A stretch of DNA of 64,000 bases. Source: Iris pallida. Taxonomy: Eukaryota > Streptophyta > Magnoliopsida > Asparagales > Iridaceae. The notes beneath the pieces are model-generated. The model worked only from the letters and a program-made list of their open reading frames with translations. It had not been told where the DNA came from and ran no database searches. Position 1 is the first letter of the stretch; the number at the start of each line of letters is the position of its first letter. Made by a program: the position numbers and the translations under genes. The stretch spans positions 17,040,142 through 17,104,141 of the forward strand of contig JANAVB010023996.1 in assembly GCA_029216955.1 (NCBI GenBank), given 5' to 3'. Positions 23,859 to 34,488 of this stretch are shown here, in pieces.

Positions 23859-26800
23859 TGTCACGACCCGCACCCTAGAGTTAGGGCACGAGAACGTAAC
23901 AACGCCCAACCTACGCCGCAGTGTCGGCGGTAGAATGCTGTCCTAGGTCTCAATGCATCTAACAGTATAAGACTAGACAGTTTATACTCCTCGAATGGGG
24001 GTGACATAGCAGAATGTAAACTCAATCACATCTAAGGTAGAGCATAAAGGAAGATAGATAAAACATGAAATCGAAAAGAGATACAACAGATAGAAGTCTA
24101 AGTGTCTAAGGTACAAAACCCAGAAATACATCTCAAAACTCAAATACAGTAATCCATAAAATAAATACAACTCCAGACAACTGAGAACAGCTAACTAAAC
24201 AACCTCTAATGGGTCTCCTCTAGGCTAGCAGGAAATCTCCAAGCTATCTGTAAAATTTGTCAACGTATCCTGTCAGGAAAATGAGCAAGTACAAAACACC
24301 AACAGCAGTTCCATATGAATTGACAAATACTATAAGAGACAGTAATAATGAAATACAAGACAAAGAATATAGGCGACTTGGGAACCATTCGAAAGCCGAG
24401 TTACAACCCTTAAACCAAACAAGGACCGGGGTTGTAACCCTTCTTCCGAACAGAACCTAGTCCCATCATCATGGTACAGTATAAAAGGCAGGTAGAGCAT
24501 ATGAGAAATGAATCATAGCATGGTGAAAGTACGGTAAGTAAAGGTGAACTGGAATGTAAGATATGACAACAAATAAATAAAAAGTGATTTGAATTATTAG
24601 GGCGAAATGTGATCGGCTAGGGAATCACGGAAAGGTTATCCACTTGGCCCGACAATCACACGGAACCTCTGAAGAGGGCCTCCGAAGAGGGTCATGCCGG
24701 CCAACCTGGATAACCGGCACGGGGTATCTGCTACACCCTACGTGAGGTGAGGGTAGCGCTAGCAAAACACGGAAATATCACACGGAGGCTTTGATTACAT
24801 AACCCCTAATAATTCCCCTCTATCCCCCGAATAGTATCACGGATCCGGACATGGCACGTCATGACACGGGGTTCCGTAAGAGGGTAGCTAGTCCCCTTAG
24901 GAATCGGTGTCTATACAAGCACGGAACACGAAAATATCTCATACTCATATACCAAGAAAGTCCATGAATAACATCTCATGACAGGATCCGATGTATACTA
25001 GTCCGTGAACTGTCGTGTCGGGAATCAAGTAAAACATTACGACTGAATCGGATATAGTAGATATCAAGACAATGAAAACTATCAGTGAATGTACTCGCCT
25101 GTGGTCCTGAGCTGATAGGTAAACAGATGCTCAGAGTGATCACAGACCTAAAATAAGATATTGTCCGAGGAGAGGTGTCTGGCTCCTAATTAGAACAACA
25201 CAAGTCACAACATATCCAGAAGGGTAATATAAAGCACTATAATGCATTCTACATGAATCTAGGTCAACTAGGCCAAAGTCAACCCTTGGTCAACTTGGTC
25301 AACTGCACTAGTCAAACTAGGTCATGTCCTAACCCAGCAAGTCTTACTAGGCCTAACCAAGACTATCCTAGCAAGCACACATCAATACAAGGCTATACAA
25401 GCCAATATACACCCAACTCTATATAGCATGCAATTATTCAATACTCAAATAGGCAAGAATTAACATTAGATATACACTAGGTAATCTATTACTTTAAGCT
25501 ATACATGTCTACATATATATACACATGCATATATTGGTATTCAACATTAGTTCTATAATCATGGCATTTCAATGGCTATATAAACTTATATATTACAATA
25601 CAATATGCTACCATATATATAATATACATACATAGCTAAGTTAACTATATTCATAAATACTTATTTAAGAGGCTATGTGTGTGTATGTGAACATGGCAAG
25701 GGGGCAAGTGAGGGTTAAATGGGCATACATAGTGTATACATATCAAAGAGTGTCAAAGTGTAAGTGAACAAAGTGTCAAGTGTGATAGTGTCAACATAGT
25801 GTAAGGGGTACATGAGGTAATATAGGATTTGTGTTAACATAGAACATTACATCTCATTAACTTGTATATTGCATACATTACATCTATTATTACATTACAT
25901 TCATGCTTGCATTCATTCATCATTCATTTATTCTCTTGTACTACTATATGCACCATACATTATATACTATGGAACCTACATATTCATTACAAGCCATACT
26001 TATAAATGCTTACATTAGATAGGATACTTATACCTCATACATCATTTATTTAACCATTTACTCATGCTTGCATTCTCTATTTAGTTACATAATGTATATA
26101 CATTAACATGGGTTAAAATCAAATAGAACATTATATTACACACAAGGGTGCACAAAATGCATATGCCGAATAGTAACTCCTACTAATAATCAATACTGTA
26201 CCAACTCAGCATGAATTGAAATCTAGGATTAAAGTATGTTATAGATCTATGTGTTAGCTTTCCGAAACTTCAAACGGATCGCGTTTTCGCTTCCGGAAAC
26301 TCCGGGAATCGCGAAAACACCGAGAACACGTTTGTCTTTCGTACAGCTGACACTCAAATAATTCTCCAGAAATTTACAGAAAGAATTAGGCCTATTAATA
26401 TATGTTTTTGGAAAGCTAACTTCAATACGCTTCTTTTAAAAAAAACAGGAGATTAAACCGAGCTTTGAGCTAGAAGTTATGGCATTTCTAAGTTAGGGCT
26501 GAAATTAAAAACGTGGATAAAAATCATGACAGATTTAAATAGTTTGAGCCAAAAGAATACACAATATATATCCTAATTATCCACAACAATAATAATACGA
26601 GGAACCACACTCACAAACTTGATTATATAATCATCATGAACCATTTATTACGTATATAAATATAGATACACTCTCATTACAATATATATATATAAATCTC
26701 TATATGTAACATGAACACATCCACAACACAAGGACACTCCTATGACCTCCAAATGGACACAAAATGGACACAAATGGAGATACAACCATGGGGGTCATTC

Positions 26801-27582
26801 CTATGGGTCCAAAATAATCCTATATGCATGTTGGGGTGGATTAGAGGAGAGATTATACCTTCCGGAAGAGAGTTTCAAAGGAAAAGGCCTTCCGACACGA
26901 CACCGACACGTAGAGATTCCAAAAGGACACGAACGAGCTCCGATTCCTCCCAAACTTGGCTAGCACCCTCTAACTATGGAGTAGAGGAGAAGAGAAGAAG
27001 ATTTGGTGGAAGAAATGGTGGATTTGGAGATGAAATCAATGGAGTTCTCTAGAAATTTGGGGAAGAACATGAGAGAGAAAATGGATGGATAAAATGAAAT
27101 GGAAGAGATGATGACTCACCCCTTATCCCTCCCTCCAAGTGGCCAGCCATTAAAGTAGTTTTTGTCATATTAGGAAATGCCTAAAAGCCCCTTGTACTAA
27201 TCTATTAGCTAATATATTGGTAGGGGTTTAAGTCGGGGGTAGTTTGGTCATTCCAAAATCACTAATCTCAATTAATGCTAACCAAAATAATTAGTCTAAC
27301 TACTAACTAAAATTAATATCATGTGGACTAAAATTAATATCATGTGGGCCATGTCTAACTAGTGTGTGGGTCCCACTAGAGTCAAACTACCCCCCGGGTC
27401 CCCGTTTCAAGTCGAATTGAGTTAAAATTCGAACCCGACTCAAATAACCCCAAAACAATATCATAAATAATAAAATAAATTTCAACCCCAAAATAATATC
27501 ATAAATAATAAAATAAAATTTAAAAATATTCAAAAATGTAAAATGACAAAAATACCCCTGTTTTTGAAAACTGGGGGTGACA
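23859..27582 (-). repeat. LTR 1 (3' LTR) of the composite
   Basis: 3724 bp, TG...CA. Differs from LTR 2 and LTR 3 at scattered sites, mostly C-to-T or G-to-A in LTR 1, as expected for decay of methylated cytosines. No convincing ORF. An open frame of about 113 codons at 26711-27052 recurs in all three LTRs but has no recognisable domain. Confidence 0.9.
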
Positions 27583-27625
27583 AATCTATCCACCTTAAAA
27601 AAATTTCGTCCCCGAAATTAAAACA
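27583..27625 (-). promoter_or_regulatory. Polypurine tract and gypsy 3' signature
   Basis: Read on the minus strand: TTTCGGGGACGAAAT, then TTTTTTAAGGTGGATAGAT, then the LTR start TGTCACCCCC. The purine stretch AAGGTGGATAGA is the expected plus-strand primer of reverse transcription. The same signal lies at 40142-40184. Confidence 0.7.
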
Positions 27626-28039
27626 AAGCAATCACAGAAAACACATGCAGAAAACAATCTCATTCAAATACTTTTCAAAAAAATCAGCAATAAAAATCTC
27701 CTTGAGGCACATCAAACATTTGTAAATAAAAACTGATACGTGTCCGATACGGACACAAAACCATCACACCTATCAAAGGTCAAAATTAACAATCACCAAC
27801 GCAATAAATATCAAAATAATTCAAGGAGGTCAAATGTAAAATATTCTTAGGCCAGAAATGACATTAAACATCCTAATCACATGGTTAGGCTCTAGGTCAA
27901 ACAGTCTCTAGGGTTTCACTAGCAAAACATCAAAATTACAAGTCAAGAATTTAAATAGTTTTAAAATGATTTAAAAATTACCAAAAATTATATCATGATT
28001 TAAATGTCAAATCAATAAATGATTAAAATTACAAAATTT

Positions 28040-28110
28040 CAAAATTACTCTCATTTTAGAAAATTGGGTGTTACAAGTCTACCCACCTTAGAAAAATTTT
28101 ATCCTCGAAA
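28040..28110 (-). other. Second, internal PPT-LTR-like junction
   Basis: On the minus strand: TTTCGAGGATAAAAT, then CTAAGGTGGGTAGACT, then TGTAACACCCAATTTTC starting at 28075. This repeats the layout of the true 3' junction about 0.5 kb away and looks like the end of a related gypsy element. The copy in internal region 2 has its TGTAACACCC start at 40634. Confidence 0.55.
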
Positions 28111-28741
28111 TTAAAATATCCATACTCCCTCTAGGTCAAACCCCCACAATCAAAGTCCCAGATTAAAACAAATCATGTGATCAAAAGGACGACATACAGA
28201 GTCATTGCATACGGTGGTAGTGAAAGTCTCATCTAGGTATACTAGTCATGCTAAACCAAGACGGTCATAGGGTATCAAACACACAAGAAATCTAGAGTGC
28301 TAAACTGAAAAAAGATAAAGAAATAGCAAATCATCAAAACTGTAAGACAGTCTACCATCCTATGTGAAAGCTGGTACTCATAAAAAAAATATATAAAATA
28401 AGAAAGGTAACTTCCAATAATCTAAAAGGGTACAGAAAAATCAATTTCAAAGTTAAAGAATTGAAAGTCACTTGCATTGAAATCCAATCACAATATATAT
28501 ATAGAGAGCGTTAGAGAGGGAAAAGCTGGCATTATGTAATGTTATATGGTTTGTGTGTGTATGGGTGTATGTGAACAGGTTAATATGGTAAGATAGTAGG
28601 CATGTGTGTAGACGAAATATACATGAAATTGTATATGAGAAATTGGGTTTCAAAACAACGGCTATCAAGTTACACTAATCATGGCATATTGGTTAAACAA
28701 TCTACAATACGCAACTTATTTACTCATAACATGCATGGCTA

Positions 28742-28745
<4 letters not shown>

Positions 28746-28784
<39 letters not shown>
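28746..28784. repeat. (TA)n tract at the 5' end of LINE 5
   Basis: A 39-bp TA run between retrotransposon sequence (AACCTTATA) and the first LINE 5 bases (GAAGGGG). Confidence 0.95.
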
Positions 28785-28787
<3 letters not shown>

Positions 28788-28822
28788 GGGGAAATTTCTT
28801 TGAATACAACACGCAATATAAG

Positions 28823-30848
28823 ATGGGAGAAAAGTGCTCTGCTAGGGTTTCGACCTTGGAGGTGATCGCTCCTCCTCCTCGCCCCCCGGATCCCTACGGG
28901 GTGAAGGGGAAGCGACAGGGCGACCGTCCCAAGAAGCCCACCCCCCCGGGTGGGGGTGGATCGGCCGGTGGGACCCCCCCGGGCGGGAGGGGGTCGGCGG
29001 CCGGGCTGGACAGGACCCCCCCCAGGCGCGGGGGGGGGGGGGGTCGGTGGCGACCAGGACGTGGACCTCCCCAGGCGGGGGAGGGGCGGGCGTGACCGGC
29101 GGCGGGACCCCCCCAGGCGGGGGGGGGGGTCGACGGCGGCAGGAGGCGGGACCCCCCAGGCGGGGGGGGGGGGGTCGGTGGCGGGAAGCGGTGGGACCCC
29201 CCCGGGCGGGGGGGGGGGGGGGCGGGGGGCGGCCGACGGCGATTTCGACTCCGACAGGATATTCGAGTTTTGTTCTGGATCCGGATCTGGATCTGGATCT
29301 GGATCTGGGAATGGGTCTGGAACGGGTGGTGAGGGATGGACTACGGTGACCAGGCGGCGTCAACCAGGGAGAAGACTACTGACATCTCAATCGGCGGGTC
29401 GGGTGGCTCCAGGGAGGGCAGGGAACAAGATTGGGAGTGGTCATGGGGATCCCCGACGACTAGGGGGAGGCCCGAGGAGTAGTGGAACGGCCTGGAGACC
29501 GAAGGCGTCGGCGGCGGAGAAAGGGAAAGGAGTGGCTGGAGGAGGTAGTGGCCAACAGGGGAGTCCTACAACGGAGCCTCCCAGGGTCGTGCCGCAACAA
29601 CCACGATCATGGAAGGAGGTGTGCATGCCGACGGCGGCGAAATCTGCGTCATCTATGGAGTATGTGGCTCCTAAGAAGGTGGGGGGAGGTTTTCGGGCTG
29701 TCTTCCCTGCAGAGGAGATAGCGGAGGTGACGGAGTTTTGGCAGAATACCCTGGTGATGTATGTGCTTGGTAGCAAGCCCTTCTATGGGCAAATCAGAGG
29801 ATATGCGGAGAGGGTTTGGCGGCCTAAAGGAAGCATGGAGATCTTCTCCAGGGAGAATGGTTTCTACTTTGTTAAATTTGGGCTGGCGGAGGATGTTATC
29901 CGGATCACTCAGGGCGGACCATGGTCTTTTGATGGGAGGCTGATCATCTTGAAGGAATGGACCCCGGACCTGCGATGTGAGAAGGAGGTTCTGAATGCGA
30001 TCCCTGTATGGATTCGGTTCCCCGAATTCCCAGTGAAATACTGGAGTGTTCCGCTTCTCATGAGGCTGGCCAGTTTGGTTGGGAGGCCGATCAAGGCGGA
30101 CGATGCTACCACCTACCGCACGAGATTGATGTATGCCAGGATATTTGTGGAGATTACGGCTAGGTCGGAGCTTCCGAGCCTACTGGAGTATGAGGGAGCA
30201 TCAGGGGAGGTGCTGACACAGGTGGTGGAGTATGACTGGGTGCCCCCAATGTGTTCCTCATGTGAGTGTTTTGGCCATGTAGATAGTGCGTGCACGCAGA
30301 GGAGACGGAGATCGGACTCGGTAGTCAGGCCGGCGGCGACTGCACAGGTGCCAGTCCCTGGAGCTGATGCTGGAGGTGGGGCTACAGCTAGTCAGGAGGA
30401 GGACACTATGATGGATGTGGCAGGTGACCCAGTGACCGATGATCCACAGCGGGTGGCGAGTATGACGGGTGCCGTGGTCCCATTCCAACCACAGAGGAGG
30501 GTGTTGACCAGATCCATGGGATTACTTGGTAGCAGCCAGGGGGAGGGCGGGGCTACCCCGGTGGTGGAGCAGGTGTATAGTAGGAAGCGGCATGCGCCGG
30601 CCTTGCGTGACGATGTCCTTCAGCAGGAGGGCCTGGACCATGACACTTGTGCCAACCCAACTTGGGATCTGACGCTATCCAGGATACAGGTCCATCTTGC
30701 TCCTCCCACTGTGGGAGGGACGGGTCTGGAGGTTGGAGCTGAGGCTCGGGTTGCAGGGATAGAAGAGGATATTGATCTTATGGACAGGGCACTTCCCTCG
30801 GGTGCCTGTTCTGATGGTGTTCAGGGGGACCCCTCATTAGTTAATTAA
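28823..30848 (+). CDS. LINE 5 ORF1 (DUF4283-like, CCHC knuckle)
   Basis: RNA-binding partner protein of the LINE. Two candidate starts: ATG at 28823 (same relative place as in the other copies; its frame closes at 29095) and ATG at 28950, which opens a 632-residue frame to the stop at 30846-30848. A length change in the G-runs around 29031-29042 would join the two. Features in the 632-residue frame: Gly/Pro-rich repeats up to about 100, an SGSGSG stretch, GWTTVTRRR, a DUF4283-like region about 235-400 (GQIRGY, PKGSMEI, FDGRLII, LMRLASL), knuckle CSSCECFGHVDSAC at about 435-448, and an acidic/variable C-terminus. The stop TAA overlaps the ORF2 ATG by one base (TAATG). Confidence 0.87.
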
Positions 30849-33800
30849 TGTCGGTCCTCGCCTGGAACATCAGAGGGGGGTGTTCTATTGGGCGCTGGAG
30901 GGAGATCAGTGGTGTTTTGAGAAGAGAGAAGTGTGATATTGCTATTCTGCTTGAAACTAAGATTCGGAAGGAAGCAGTGCTTGATCGGCGGAATACGGGG
31001 ACTTGGGCTCATATTCATAACCTGGACATCTGCGACATGGCGAGGATCTGGGTTAGATGGAGTAGAGATAGCTGGGAAGGGGACCTGGTTCTGAAGACTC
31101 AGCAGATCATTGGTATACTTCTGGTGAACAATGGTGGCTTTAGATTCCTCCTGGGTGCAGTATATGGGCATAACGACAGGAAGCGTCGTGAGTCCCTCTA
31201 GGAGGACATTGCTCGGCTTAGCCAGATAGCGGATTCCCAACACCTTCCATTGCTAATTATAGGGGATTTCAATGCCTTGCTATATCGGCATGAAAAGGTG
31301 GGGGGACGTCCAGTCCAGGACTCGATTCTCTATGACTTTCAGAGGTGTCTTCTCATCTCGGGGCTGAGGGGGCTGGAGCGAGCAGGGCACATTTGGACCT
31401 GGCACAACAAGGTGTCCAAGGGCAGGGTTGCTTGTCAGTTGGATAGAGCCTTGGGGAATAGCGAATGGTTTCGGTATTACCCTAATGCTGTGGCGGAGGG
31501 ACTGGCGGCTGAGACGAGTGATCACTCTCCCATTCGGGTGGGTTTATTGGAGAGAGCCACCTGGAAAGCTAGACCGTTCAGATATAACAATAGTTGGTAC
31601 CTCTCGGCTGATTATGAGGAGGTGGTTGCGAGAGGTCTGCTGGACTCCCGGGAGGGCACTGCTCAGTTTCGCATGGTCCACAAACTCAAGCAGGTGAAGA
31701 AGGGTATTCGGGACTGGGTGAAGAGGAGGCCGCGTTCCTCCCTGGTAGACAAGGAGGCTGAGCTTCGGGAGGTTCAGGAGGCCCTACAGGCTGACATCTT
31801 GTGTGGGGAGCTGGCGGCCAGAGAGAAGAATCTTAGTGCAGAAGTCAATTCCTTGAGACTCCAGGAGGAGATTAGTGCGGCTCAGAGGGCGAAATGCTCA
31901 TGGCTCAAGGATGGGGACAGATGTACTAAGTTCTTCTATGATGTTATTCGGACTCGGCAGCACCGGAATAGTATCCCCAGACTTCTGGATGGCGAGGGCA
32001 AGTTGGTAGGGGACCCGGTGGAGATCCAGAGAGAAGCTGTCAGGTTCTATCGGGACTTATATCATCAGGAGGACTATCCCACTACGTTCCCACCTCTGAT
32101 TCCTAAGAGGTTGGTGACGCAGCATGGGAATAGGCGACTTCTGGCCCCGATTCGGATGGAGGAGATCGAGGACATTGTGATGAAGGCTGATCCCAATAGA
32201 GCTCCAGGGCCAGATGGCTTCTCCAGTGGGTTCTTTCGGAGGCATTGGGGAGCTTTGAAGCTCCCAGTTCTTGAGGCGGTACAGGAATTCTTTGTATCAG
32301 GAAAGCTTCTGAAGGAGCTTAATCATACTTTCCTGACCCTGGTCCCAAAGAAGGAGGGTGCGACATCTCTGGCAGATTTCAGACCGATTGCATGTTGTAA
32401 TTATCTTTATAAGATAATTACTCATCTTATGTGTCGGAGGATGGAGGGGATTATGCAGGGATTGGTGTCTCGGAATCAGGCGGCCTTCATTAAGGGTCGC
32501 TCGATTGCTGAGCACAGCCTTCTTGCTCATGAGATGGTGCGTGAGTTCAACAAGCCGGGGGGGATGAAGGCCTGTGTGAAGTTGGATCTGAGAAAGGCAT
32601 ATGATACAGTTAACAGGGACTTTCTCTGCCAGCTTATGCTAGCCATGGGATTCGATGAGAGGTGGGTTGCGAGGGTGAGGGAGTGCATCTGCTCCCCCAC
32701 TTTCTCGGTTCTTATACAGGGCACTCCGTATGGATTCTTTAGCAGCTCCAGGGGCTTACGGCAGGGCGACCCTTTGTCCCCCTACTTGTTTACGCTGGTG
32801 ATGGAGTATTTTACGTGCTTGATGGACCTGGCAGTGCACAGCAGGCGGATGGTCCCTCTTTTTAGACTTGTTCATCCGGTGGTTTCACACTTGATCTATG
32901 CAGATGATCTTCTGGTGCTTCTCAGACCGTCCATGGGAGGGATGAGGGCTCTTTCTGACATTATGGAGGAGTTCGGGAGGTTCTCGGGATTGAAGCTTAA
33001 CAGAGAGAAAAGTAGAGTTTATTTCAGCTCTAGTTGCCCTCAGAAGGAGGAGCGGGCTATGGTTCTGGGAGTAGAGAAGGGTGAGTTGCCGGTGAAGTAC
33101 CTGGGTGTTCCTCTGACGGTGAATTATGCTAGGGACCAGGATTGCCAGAGTCTGGTGGAGTTCACTAAGAAGAGGGTAGAAGGCTGGCAGGCTGCAGGAC
33201 TATCTTTTGGTGGCAGGATTGAGCTGTTGAGATCTGTCATTGCTGGTATTGCTATGTTCTGGCTGCAGTCGATCCAGATTCCTGTGGCTACTATCACGAA
33301 GGTGGAGTCCATGTGTGCTGACTTTCTTTGGAGGGGGGGCATCCATGCGATTTCGTGGACTCAACTCTGCCGGCCTCGGGAGGAAGGGGGAGTGGGGCTG
33401 AGATCTCTCAGAGCTATGAAGGAGGCTGCTAGGGTGAAGATGGCGTGGCAGTTCGTTAGCGGGGGGTCACTTTGGGCAGACTGGATGGCTAGCAGATACC
33501 TGAGGAGGTCCAATTTCTGGACGATCAGGATTGATGGTAATTTCTCGGTCACATTTAAGGCTATTCTTAAGTGTAGACCCGTACTACAGACTGCTATTTG
33601 CCGGTCCATGAGGGATGGTTCCTCCACTGATCTCTGGCTCGACCCTTGGTTGGGCAATCGTTCCCTACTGGAGTATTTGGGGCCGCTGCATGATAGAGAG
33701 GCCTCGAGAGGGCTGAAGTGTAGTCTGATCATTCGAGATGGTGCTTGGAGACCGGAGCTCTACACTTTCACAGCACAGCTTGGCGAGGAGATCCGGACTA

Positions 33801-34378
33801 TTTCTATTGATACTAGCCAGACTCGGGACACTTGGAACTGGGCTGGCCATGCCTCTTCTGGGGGGCTGGGCAGGTTCAGTTTCAAGAGTTGTTACGATCT
33901 GGTTAGGACTCGGCATGACAGGATTGAGGATGTAGATTTCATCTGGGGAAAAGGGATTGCTCGGAAGCTGCAGCTCTGTTCTTACAGGTTGATGCTCGGG
34001 AGATTGATGACGAGAGATAGACTCATTAGGTTTGGGGTGCCCATTCCAGACTCGAGGTGTCTTCTATGCTCTGACGAGGATGAGTCTATGGCCCACCTAT
34101 TCCTTGAGTGTCCTTTCGCTTGGCACATTTGGTCGGAGCAGTGCAGGAGGTATCTGGGAGGTGCTGGCAGCGTCAGAGATATTAGAGGGATCCTTAGCTG
34201 GATCAGGAATCGCAGGGGTATGGATGCTGGATGGGCCAGACAAGCCAGATTGCGACTTTCTGCTACTGTCTGGCATGTCTGGAGGGAGAGGAACAGGCGC
34301 CTTTTCGAGGATCTGATTACCCCTCCGATTGGGATTATGCACAATATTGACTTTGATGTATCTGTTTTGACCCCATGA
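30848..34378 (+). pseudogene. LINE 5 ORF2, intact except for one TAG
   Basis: 1176 codons. Endonuclease (about 1-230): WNIRG with N7, E36 in LLETKI, GDFN at 139-142, SDHSP with D225/H226. RT domain: PGPDGFSSGFF, GRSIAEHSLLAHE, KLDLRKAYDTVNRDF, QGDPLSPYLFT, YADD at 684-687. Then LGVPL and a zf-RVT region near 1008-1095 with CLLC and HLFLEC; C-terminal block WHVWRERNRR. No RNase H. The only lesion I find is TAG at codon 118 (31199-31201), at a Trp conserved in the other copies (TGG to TAG, one transition). The start overlaps the ORF1 stop, suggesting termination-reinitiation. Confidence 0.93.
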
Positions 34379-34461
34379 GTCATGGGGGAGTCTGTGTGAT
34401 TATGTACTGTATTACCTATACCGCGTTTCGCGAGGAATAAAATTTTACCTTATTCCAAAAA

Positions 34462-34488
34462 TATATATATATATATATATATATATAA
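34462..34488. repeat. (TA)n tract at the 3' end of LINE 5
   Basis: A 27-bp AT run after four A residues, continuing into AAAGAGGGTGTG of the host retrotransposon, exactly as in the empty site at 41310-41335. Confidence 0.95.

Larger units (their letters stand above)
28785..34457 (+). mobile_element. LINE copy 5, full length and nearly intact
   Basis: A 5.7-kb L1-type LINE nested in internal region 1. The 5' leader before the ORF1 ATG is only about 38 bp. The 3' end has GGAATAAAATTTTACC, then TTATTCC, four A and (AT)n. The sister internal region shows the empty target: CCTTATAC, a short (AT)n (41310-41327), AAAGAGGG. ORF2 has a single premature stop. It is the youngest insertion in the window by nesting and by coding condition. 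Confidence 0.94.

Noticed and set aside
26711..27052. A 113-114-codon frame repeated in all three LTRs (also near 39267 and 46128)
   Set aside because: The LTR copies are too similar for conservation to mean selection, the peptide has no recognisable domain, and its strand is opposite to the inferred orientation of the element. The shorter repeated frames near 24257 and 23982 are dismissed for the same reason.
28842..29363. Long minus-strand frame rich in Pro/Arg/Ser opposite LINE 5 ORF1
   Set aside because: It is a shadow of the GC-rich ORF1 N-terminus. Runs of G and C keep several frames open by composition. The same holds for frames at 14634-15128, 48519-49064 and 741-1238.
3348..34378. 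Endogenous pararetrovirus or retrovirus origin of the RT genes
   Set aside because: The domain order endonuclease-RT-zf-RVT, no LTRs around them, no protease, RNase H or integrase, and 5' truncation of one copy all identify non-LTR LINEs.
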